The translations under genes and the position numbers were made by a program. Shown in pieces: positions 1 through 5,786 of a stretch of DNA of 64,000 bases. The notes below the pieces were generated by a model. The model was given only the letters and a program-made list of their open reading frames with translations, was not told where the DNA came from and searched no databases. Origin of the DNA: Pseudomonas sp. B28(2017) (GTDB taxonomy: Bacteria > Pseudomonadota > Gammaproteobacteria > Pseudomonadales > Pseudomonadaceae); contig NZ_NEJH01000014.1 of NCBI RefSeq assembly GCF_002113025.1, positions 1-64,000 of the forward strand, given 5' to 3'. The first letter of the stretch is position 1. Each line of letters starts with the position of its first letter.

Positions 1-240
1 AATGCCCCGTTAACCAGAAGGGCCGAGTGGAGGTGTTGCGTAGGGGGGGAGTGCGTCAGCACCTTCGGCGTAGCCGAAGTCGCGAGATGTAGAGTTGCTT
101 GCAACTCGGAGGCCGCGATACCCCGTAGCGACACCGGAGCGAGGGAACCCGAAGCGCAGCGTAGGGCCCCTGGTGGGGCAAGAATTTTTGCTTACTTTTT
201 TTTCGACTGAAAAAAGTAAGGCGCCGTAAGGGCGCAAAGG
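1..240. repeat. Palindromic non-coding block, probably a dispersed Pseudomonas repeat
   Basis: No convincing gene lies here. Two inverted repeats follow each other: CTTACTTTTTT at 191-201 pairs with AAAAAAGTAAG at 210-220, and GCGCC at 221-225 pairs with GGCGC at 231-235. The upstream part is GC-rich and contains short palindromic pieces such as ACCTTCGGCGTAGCCGAAGT near 60-80. The order of complementary arms resembles a family of repeated non-coding blocks I recall from fluorescent pseudomonads; that assignment is from memory and not tested here. Open frames crossing it look like chance ORFs. Confidence 0.45.
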
Positions 241-271
241 TGATTCAGCGCCACCCTGGCAAATGGATAAG

Positions 272-343
272 CTCACAGCACTCACAGCACTCACAGCACT
301 CACAGCACTCACAGCACTCACAGCACTCACAGCACTCACAGCT
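272..343. repeat. 9-bp tandem repeat, eight units
   Basis: Unit CTCACAGCA is repeated seven times without error from 272 to 334, followed by an eighth unit differing in its last base (335-343). The unit length is a multiple of three, so any frame through it stays open; it would give Ser-Gln-His repeats on the plus strand or Ala-Val-Ser repeats on the minus strand. No credible gene uses it. Such arrays change copy number by slippage, so it could serve as a strain-typing locus. Confidence 0.95.
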
Positions 344-381
344 ACAGAGCAAAAAAACTTTCCCGACAATCCGAGAAGAAC

Positions 382-409
382 CAAAAAAAAAGCCCGCGGG
401 AGGGCGGGC
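382..409 (-). terminator. Rho-independent terminator for the DUF2252 gene
   Basis: Read on the minus strand, a GCCCGC/GCGGGC stem (404-409 with 392-397) is followed by nine T. It lies about 110 nt past the stop of the leftward gene at 519-1925. Confidence 0.75.
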
Positions 410-518
410 AAACCGTAGTTTCTTGAATGAGCGAGGGCAATGTACAGGCAGGAACGCAATCGTGGGGTGAAGAAAAATTCATCTCGATCAAAGCCCCCAT
501 ATCAGCGCTACGACACCG

Positions 519-1925
519 CTACGGCAAATGATCCGCGGCAAAGTCGGCTTCCGACCGTGCACGCAATCGGCCCTTGCGGCAGGCTTGCTGGAACCGTTCG
601 AAATCGTGTTCGTTCTGCTCGGTATAACCCCGAGCATATTGATAGAGCGCGTCGGCCAGTGCCTCGCTCTTGCCGATGTAGCCGCTGATCACCGCCGCGC
701 GCCCGGAAGACTTGGCATGGGCACGAGCCAGGGCCCGGCCGCAGAGCCTGCCATAGGCCGCGAATGCGTCGCCATCGAAGGTCTCGAGTTCGGCGGAGAT
801 TTTCATATCGCGCAATTGCCGTACATAGAAATGCCGCCCGCTGGGACCTGTGGTCCAGCCGAGGAACAAGTCGCTGGCCGATTGCATCAATCGCTGGCCC
901 TCGACCACCCGTTGCCCTTCATGCCGCACACGGGACTTGGCCTTCACGTAGCCGGCGAGCACCGAGCGCCGCGCCTCCTTGAACTGCAGGAACAACGGGA
1001 ACTCCTGATCGTCGGTCAGCAGCGCCACCAGGCAACGGGTGCCGACACTGCCGACGCCCACCACTTTGAACGCCATGTCCTGAACGTGAAAACGCGACAC
1101 CAGATCACGGCGGTCCGCTTGCAGGGTGCCGCGATAGTCGCGCATGAAGGTGTCGTAGAGCGGACGCCAGTCCGAGAGGCGCAACCAGTCATCATCGGCG
1201 TCCAGCAGCGTGGTGTTTTTGTGCAGGTGGAAAATTTCCGGTAGGTCATCGCGAATGATCAGGCGACCATGGGCGTCGCGTTCGCTGATTTTTGGCAGCA
1301 GTTCGGCATGGGTGCGACGCTCGGCTTTTTCGATGGCGCGTTGCACATGTTCCAGGGTGCTTTTGTTGGCCTGCGCCAGCAGGTCGTCATAGCTGATCGA
1401 TTCGTACCAGGTTTCCAGCGAACTTTGTTCGGCGCATTCGAGCATGGTTTTCTGATACGCACCCACGACCTGATGGCAAACCGTCTCTTCAACCGTTTCC
1501 CCATGACGCAGATCGTGAGCCGCCACCAGGAAGCTCGCCACCAGACGTTTCAAGTCCCACTCCCAGGGGCCGGGATGGGCTTCGTCGAAGTCGTTGACGC
1601 TGAACAACAGGTTGCGCTCAGGCGTTGCGAACCCCCCGAAATTCATCAGGTGGCAATCGCCGCAAATCGGCGAAATCAGCCCCATGTTCGAGGTGCCCGC
1701 CAGGTCGTGGGCCTGCAGCAGCGCATTGCCGCGATAGAAGGTGAACGGTGACACCAGCATGCGCCCGTAGCGCAACTCCACCAGCGATTTGACGCGTCCT
1801 TCACTCGACGCCTTGATCAGCGGTATCGGGTCGCGGGCGACATTTCCCAAGGAGGCTTGCGAACTGCGCGAGCACTTCTTGCGCGCATCCTTGCCTTGCT
1901 TCAAACGGTCGGTGAGTGTGGTCAT
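519..1925 (-). CDS. DUF2252 family protein
   Basis: A 468-residue soluble protein of the DUF2252 family, whose biochemical role is not established to my knowledge. Residues 89-97 read GDCHLMNFG and residues 111-128 contain NDFDE and WEWDLKRL. These resemble the catalytic loop (GDxHxxN) and metal-binding Asp motif of aminoglycoside-phosphotransferase-like kinases. A glycine-rich stretch, GVGSVGTRC (290-298), and a possible nucleotide-binding lysine in LQFKEA (K316) come later, followed by a helix GRALARAHA (396-404). In ordinary kinases these N-lobe elements come first, so the fold may be circularly permuted; this is my inference. The gene stands alone, with a weak AGGT-type ribosome site and a downstream terminator at 382-409. 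No signal peptide or membrane segment is visible. Confidence 0.88.
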   Translation of the reverse strand: MTTLTDRLKQGKDARKKCSRSSQASLGNVARDPIPLIKASSEGRVKSLVELRYGRMLVSPFTFYRGNALLQAHDLAGTSNMGLISPICGDCHLMNFGGFATPERNLLFSVNDFDEAHPGPWEWDLKRLVASFLVAAHDLRHGETVEETVCHQVVGAYQKTMLECAEQSSLETWYESISYDDLLAQANKSTLEHVQRAIEKAERRTHAELLPKISERDAHGRLIIRDDLPEIFHLHKNTTLLDADDDWLRLSDWRPLYDTFMRDYRGTLQADRRDLVSRFHVQDMAFKVVGVGSVGTRCLVALLTDDQEFPLFLQFKEARRSVLAGYVKAKSRVRHEGQRVVEGQRLMQSASDLFLGWTTGPSGRHFYVRQLRDMKISAELETFDGDAFAAYGRLCGRALARAHAKSSGRAAVISGYIGKSEALADALYQYARGYTEQNEHDFERFQQACRKGRLRARSEADFAADHLP

Positions 1926-2067
1926 GGGGACCTATTGGACAGGTGTTGCAGGGCGTTTGCGAATGGAGTGTAGAAGGGCTTTGCGGGTTCATCCGAAGTG
2001 TTTGCCCAGCGACTAATCTGTCTGTCAGGCATCGACCCGATGCGACCACCCGGAAACAAGGAGGCCT

Positions 2068-2976
2068 GTGTATTCACTGCTCATTTCGCTGTTGCTGGCG
2101 TTCCTCATCGGCTGGGTGTCTCAGCGCATGGGCATGTGCCTGGTCAATGCCATGGGGCTGCTGCTCAAACGCCGACCGACCCTGTTCGTGTCGCTGGTCA
2201 GTTGCGGTTTGTTCGGTCTGTTGCTCGCGCCGGTCTATGCCTTGTCCGGCGTCAGTCAGCCGCTGTTCATCCCTGAGGTTGGCTATCTGTCACTGGTCGG
2301 TGGCGGAGTGCTGTTCGGCCTTGCCTCGGTGCTCAACGACGGATGCAGCGTCGGTACTCTCACCAAGCTCGCCAGCGGCAATCTCAATAAGGCCTTCACC
2401 ATCCTCGGCTGGGTGCTGGGCATCGTGCTGTGGCATCACCTGAACATGCTGACCGAACACCGGGCGCTGCAAATGCCGATGATCACTGGCCGTCATTACT
2501 GGCTGGTCATCGGCATCGTGCTGCTGATTCTGCTGTTCCTGATCCGGATTCACGGTGACAAACACCTGGTGCTGTCGAGCCTGCTGCTGGGTGCCCTGAC
2601 CGGTGCTCTCTACACCTTCGAGCCGCTGTGGACGCCCAGCGTGTTCTTCTACGATCTCTCGCAAATGTTCCGGGGCTCGGGCGACACATCATTGACCACC
2701 CAGCGTGTGGCGGTGTTCGCCATGCTGATGCTGGGCATGCTCTGTTACACCTTGCATCGCCGCACGTTCAACTATCAGCGCTTTGCAGCGATGACCGCGG
2801 GCAGGCATTTGTTCGCGGGTGTGTTGATGGGGACCGGTGCATCGATGATGTTGGGCGGCAATGACTCGCAGATCCTGTTGGTGTTCCCGACGCTGACCTG
2901 GGTGGGGACGGTGCCGTTGGTGTCGATTGTGTTGGGGATCTTGGTGGGGGTTGGGGTGAAGCGGCTGCGTGGTTGA
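2068..2976 (+). CDS. YeeE/YedE family inner-membrane protein (putative sulfur-compound transporter)
   Basis: A 302-residue polytopic membrane protein with about nine hydrophobic segments. It starts at GTG, preceded at ideal distance by AAGGAGG (2058-2064). Family signatures are visible: RMGMCLVNAM near residue 24, and DGCSVGTLTKLASGN near residues 91-105 with its conserved cysteine. A C-terminal glycine-rich repeat, GTGASMMLGG, lies near residue 255. The YeeE/YedE (Sulf_transp) family is linked to uptake of sulfur compounds such as thiosulfate; the substrate of this member cannot be read from sequence. No tusA-like partner is adjacent and the gene appears monocistronic. Confidence 0.85.
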   Translation: MYSLLISLLLAFLIGWVSQRMGMCLVNAMGLLLKRRPTLFVSLVSCGLFGLLLAPVYALSGVSQPLFIPEVGYLSLVGGGVLFGLASVLNDGCSVGTLTKLASGNLNKAFTILGWVLGIVLWHHLNMLTEHRALQMPMITGRHYWLVIGIVLLILLFLIRIHGDKHLVLSSLLLGALTGALYTFEPLWTPSVFFYDLSQMFRGSGDTSLTTQRVAVFAMLMLGMLCYTLHRRTFNYQRFAAMTAGRHLFAGVLMGTGASMMLGGNDSQILLVFPTLTWVGTVPLVSIVLGILVGVGVKRLRG

Positions 2977-3035
2977 GTGATCGCGGCTTTGAGTTGGAGG
3001 ATCTCAAACGAGATATTTAGCGTGAATCCAACAGC

Positions 3036-3497
3036 TTACAAATCCACCCGTTTTACCGTGTGCTTGAAATGATGCTCCCAAAGCCTGACCCCTAACCCGC
3101 CGGTCCGGTCCAGCGACGAACCCACCGTCAAATCCGTAATCAGCGTCGGCTGCAAACCCGCATCAAACAGAGCAAACCCCGCCGCCAGGCAGCAGGTTTC
3201 GGTCTGCAGACCACACACCAGCACGCGCTCGACGTTCAGGCTTTTCAGGTAGTCGATGGTTTCCGCTGTGGGCGCGTAGCCGTGCTTGATAAAGATGCGG
3301 TCGGCGGGGATCAGGCTGTCATCGTCCGGCGCGGGGTGCCAGCCGAGCTGTTTTTCGAAGGGGGTTATGGACTCGTCGTGGCGCTCGACAGTGGCGACAC
3401 TGGGCAGTGTGCCAATGAGTGCCTTGATGCCGTCGATCAGCCATTGCGGCGGGTTGAAGCTGGGTTGCACATCGATGATCAGGAGGGCTTGATGCAT
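3036..3497 (-). CDS. Isochorismatase-like cysteine hydrolase
   Basis: A 153-residue protein, short for the family (usually 180-210). The expected catalytic triad is present: Asp in LLIIDVQPSF near residue 9, Lys in RIFIKHGY near residue 70, and the nucleophile Cys in QTETCCLAAGFALFDAG near residue 101. The family hydrolyses amides or vinyl ethers (nicotinamidases, isochorismatases and relatives); the substrate here is unknown. Neighbours give no pathway clue. The 295 bases upstream to 3792 show no gene. Confidence 0.85.
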   Translation of the reverse strand: MHQALLIIDVQPSFNPPQWLIDGIKALIGTLPSVATVERHDESITPFEKQLGWHPAPDDDSLIPADRIFIKHGYAPTAETIDYLKSLNVERVLVCGLQTETCCLAAGFALFDAGLQPTLITDLTVGSSLDRTGGLGVRLWEHHFKHTVKRVDL

Positions 3498-3792
3498 GAG
3501 CTTCTCGGAGGTGATGGCCGTGATATGGGCGACAGCGGATGCAAAATATTCCGGATGGTCTCGCAGGCCTCTTGGTGGGCAGGCCAGTTGCAGAGCTTAG
3601 TCGTTAGCGATGTTCATATTGCAATCATGCACATAACAACCATTGCGCGACTGCCAATGCGACCCTATCGTCGGATTCTACGTGTCACAACGTGGTTTTG
3701 TGAGTTGTGGGCGTACGATGTAATGCACGTTTTCGCGGAATTCCCGGGTGAGTAAACGAAGTGACTGATCGATAAAGCGTTGGAGAAAAATC

Positions 3793-4056
3793 ATGATTCG
3801 CAAGCACTACTTGAAAGCCTTGGCAATGCTGCTCATCGCCGCTGGCGTGCAGTGGGTGACACTACCCGTGTACGCGACCGAACAGGGTCAACAACGGCGT
3901 GAAGCTCGCGATACCAGGCAGGAAGGGCGCTCCGCTGCCCGGCAAACCAAGGATGACTGTAGAAGGGGCAATGACAAGAGCAACGTAGAATGTCGCCAGG
4001 ACAAGCGCAGCACCAAGCAGGATACCCGTCGCACAGCGCGGGACATCAAGTACTGA
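3793..4056 (+). CDS. Small secreted highly charged protein
   Basis: An 87-residue product with an N-terminal signal peptide (basic start, hydrophobic core at residues 8-26, probable cleavage after VYA near residue 28). The mature part of about 59 residues is almost entirely polar, rich in Arg, Lys, Asp and Gln, with two cysteines (in DDCRRG and VECRQD) that could form a disulfide once exported. A GGAG ribosome site lies at 3782-3785. I do not recognise a named family; proteins of this style are common orphan genes in Pseudomonas. A periplasmic location is inferred. Confidence 0.75.
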   Translation: MIRKHYLKALAMLLIAAGVQWVTLPVYATEQGQQRREARDTRQEGRSAARQTKDDCRRGNDKSNVECRQDKRSTKQDTRRTARDIKY

Positions 4057-4172
4057 TCGTTAGCGTGAGTCATGTTTCAGCCTGGACGAGTATCATCGAA
4101 ACCCGCTGAGTCGCCGAGCCTTGACTGTTCCTGCTTCAGGCGGTTGCAGGATTTGTGATACAGCCAGAAACA

Positions 4173-4199
4173 ACAAAGCCCGCACTGGGCGGGCTTTGT
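4173..4199 (-). terminator. ssrA terminator
   Basis: An 11-bp perfect stem (ACAAAGCCCGC at 4173-4183 with GCGGGCTTTGT at 4189-4199) lies just past the tmRNA 3' end on the minus strand. A related hairpin occurs at 5171-5195. Confidence 0.85.
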
Positions 4200-4209
4200 C
4201 AGCTTCGAT

Positions 4210-4603
4210 TGGTGGAGCCGGGGGGAATTGAACCCCCGTCCGCCAGTACTCCGCTGTCGGTACTACATGCGTAGCCGTGTCTATTAAGTTAACCCTCAGC
4301 GACCCGACGGGCAGGGTGCTTTGGGCGAGTTGTGTAAGTTTTAGCCGCTTCGTCCACAACGTACTGCACGGCGATTCTGTTCTATATGACAATCACTTTG
4401 GGTTTACAGACATCCCCTGATGATTGCTGGACCCGAAGGTACCAGAAGGGAAGGGCTAAGGCTGCTTACGCAGCGAGAGCGTATTCCCCGTAGGTTTCGT
4501 CATTGGCAACTATAGGAAGTTGCAACAGTGGATTTACGAGTTCTGTTACCAACTCGGCATGCACCTAAAGTTTCGCAACCGGCGTCGAATCCAAAACGGC
4601 CCC
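4210..4603 (-). ncRNA. ssrA: Transfer-messenger RNA (tmRNA)
   Basis: The minus strand begins GGGGCCGTTTTGG (4591-4603) and ends in a tRNA-like T arm with GGTTCAATTCC and a terminal CCA at 4210-4212. The tag reading frame lies at 4466-4507: resume codon GCC, then residues ANDETYGEYALAA and TAA. tmRNA acts with SmpB (encoded at 14476-14958) to rescue ribosomes stalled on broken messages and mark the products for proteolysis. The size, about 394 nt including precursor CCA, is normal for a one-piece gamma-proteobacterial tmRNA. Confidence 0.97.
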
Positions 4604-4669
4604 GAGCCTGATGCTCTTTGAATCAAGTGAGCAGCAGGCATGCACAGTGTACGTCAATGCGACCCGGAA

Positions 4670-4689
4670 GGCCAACCCGAAGGTTGGCC
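4670..4689 (-). terminator. Hairpin after the 4698-4976 gene
   Basis: A perfect 8-bp stem GGCCAACC/GGTTGGCC with loop CGAA. It lies between the stop of the secreted-protein gene and the 5' end of ssrA. Its counterpart at 5280-5299 lies after the paralogous gene. It has little of a T run, so it may be a processing or stability hairpin as much as a terminator. Confidence 0.6.
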
Positions 4690-4697
4690 ACCACAAA

Positions 4698-4976
4698 TTA
4701 TGGGTTGGGCTCGTTGCTCTGTTTGTCTGCGAGTGCCAATGCCTGGGTGGCCTCGGTGACGCATTTTTTGTCGTCTCCGGAGGCTTGTGAGGCTTCGGCG
4801 CTGGACATCAGTCTTTTGATTTCCATTGTGGTGTTTCCGGAGGTTGCCGGCAGCGCATTCACTTTGCCTTTGAGCTCTTGCAGCTTGCTCCTACAAAGGT
4901 TGTTGTCCGCAGCAAATACGGGAGAGGCCAACATTGCAGCAGAAATGAACAGACCAGCGAGTGCGCTACGTTTCAT
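4698..4976 (-). CDS. Small periplasmic protein, paralogue of the gene at 5312-5587
   Basis: A 92-residue secreted protein. The start chosen is the ATG at 4974-4976, preceded by AGGAG, because it opens directly into a signal peptide (MKRSALAGLFISAAMLASPVFA) that ends in an AxA-type cleavage site near residue 22. An upstream extension in the same frame has no signal features. The mature part has two cysteines, one in NNLCRSK and one in DKKCVTE, probably a disulfide, and looks helical. It shares signal sequence, cysteine spacing pattern and flanking hairpin with the protein encoded at 5312-5587. Function unknown. Confidence 0.8.
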   Translation of the reverse strand: MKRSALAGLFISAAMLASPVFAADNNLCRSKLQELKGKVNALPATSGNTTMEIKRLMSSAEASQASGDDKKCVTEATQALALADKQSNEPNP

Positions 4977-5167
4977 GGATATCTCCTGGAGTGGGTGGTC
5001 TCGGTGCTGACGTATGAGCGAGCGGTCAGGCCGAGTCCGAAAAACAGCCACGATCGATTGGGCCTATCTAAAAGACTGCGACGCAACGCAAGAATTCGTT
5101 TTTTTCAGAAAACGTGTCGACCTTTTTCCAGCGATGCGCACGGTTGCACATTTCCAGATCCCAGATG

Positions 5168-5262
5168 CAACAAAACCCGCTACTGGCGGGTTTTGGTTTG
5201 CTTCATCTCGGACGCAGCCGGGCCTTGAACTCCCGGCTGTCAGTACTCCGTTGTTGATGTGC
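5168..5262 (-). pseudogene. Decayed 3' end of a second tmRNA gene
   Basis: This stretch aligns in order with the 3' end of ssrA and its terminator (4171-4265). Shared landmarks are the CAACAAA...CCCGC hairpin, CTTC, the AGCCGG junction, TTGAAC of the T loop, and CAGTACTCCG followed by TGT. A T-arm-like stem survives (AGCCGGG with CCCGGCT), but the CCA end and all upstream tmRNA sequence, including the tag frame, are gone. It follows the paralogous secreted-protein gene exactly as ssrA follows the gene at 4698-4976. The simplest reading is a tandem duplication of gene plus ssrA with later decay of one ssrA copy. Confidence 0.7.
5171..5195 (-). terminator. Terminator copy downstream of the ssrA remnant
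   Basis: CAAAACCCGC (5171-5180) pairs with GCGGGTTTTG (5186-5195). It is the counterpart of the ssrA terminator and probably ends transcription from the gene at 5312-5587. Confidence 0.7.
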
Positions 5263-5279
5263 GCCAACAAGCCCCGGAA

Positions 5280-5299
5280 GGCCAGCCCGAAGGCTGGCC
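5280..5299 (-). terminator. Hairpin after the 5312-5587 gene
   Basis: A perfect 8-bp stem GGCCAGCC/GGCTGGCC with loop CGAA, matching the hairpin at 4670-4689 in position, loop and flanks, including the preceding CCGGAA. Confidence 0.6.
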
Positions 5300-5311
5300 C
5301 TGAGCTGAGAG

Positions 5312-5587
5312 TTACTTCCCGCCTTTGCTCGCGTTCTTGAGGTCCTGGATGGTTTGGTTGGTCTCGGCGACGCAATCATCAATACCTTGTTTGTTGCCTT
5401 TTGCATGGTCGGCTTTGGCTTTCTTGACAGAGTCCGCTACTTGCTCAGCCATTTCGGGAGGAATCTGTGCCTTTGCGTTTTCGATGGTTTTCAGATTGAC
5501 CGCGCATAGGTCTTTTTCGGCGGCAAACGAGGGGGTGACCAGCATTGAGGCAGTAACGAACAGACCAAACAGTACAGAACGTTTCAT
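5312..5587 (-). CDS. Small periplasmic protein, paralogue of the gene at 4698-4976
   Basis: A 91-residue secreted protein. It starts at the ATG at 5585-5587, behind an AAGGAG ribosome site. The signal peptide MKRSVLFGLFVTASMLVTPSFA closely resembles that of the 4698-4976 product (MKRS.L.GLF..A.ML..P.FA). The mature part is helical and lysine-rich with two cysteines, one in KDLCAVN and one in IDDCVAE, in matching positions. The remaining sequence has diverged strongly, so the duplication is old. Function unknown; soluble periplasmic location inferred. Confidence 0.8.
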   Translation of the reverse strand: MKRSVLFGLFVTASMLVTPSFAAEKDLCAVNLKTIENAKAQIPPEMAEQVADSVKKAKADHAKGNKQGIDDCVAETNQTIQDLKNASKGGK

Positions 5588-5748
5588 GAGTATCTCCTTG
5601 AACTGAGTGGCCAGGCATCGCTGACCATCAGGACGGGCTGCCGAGTGTAGGAAAGGTCCCACGATTGCAGGACTTGATCTGTGGACTGCGGTGGCACGTC
5701 AGGGTTCTGTTTTTTGCGGTAATGCTGTCGGTTCTGGCAGCAAGCACT

Positions 5749-5774
5749 AAAAAAGGCGCATGAATGCGCCTTTT
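5749..5774 (-). terminator. Terminator of the lactate operon
   Basis: The stem GGCGCAT/ATGCGCC (5755-5761 with 5764-5770) is flanked by A and T runs. It lies just past the dld stop codon on the minus strand. Confidence 0.85.
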
Positions 5775-5786
5775 GTGGGGTTCTGC

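Noticed and set aside
272..343. CRISPR array
   Set aside because: The units are 9 bp with no spacers, and no cas genes are present.
10..470. Short ORFs crossing the 9-bp repeat (Ala-Val-Ser or Ser-Gln-His proteins)
   Set aside because: The open frames exist because the repeat unit is nine bases; they lack ribosome sites and conserved domains.
4170..5262. Genomic island with att sites at ssrA
   Set aside because: No integrase gene is present and the partial ssrA copy lies on the wrong (5') side; tandem duplication explains the linked gene pair better.
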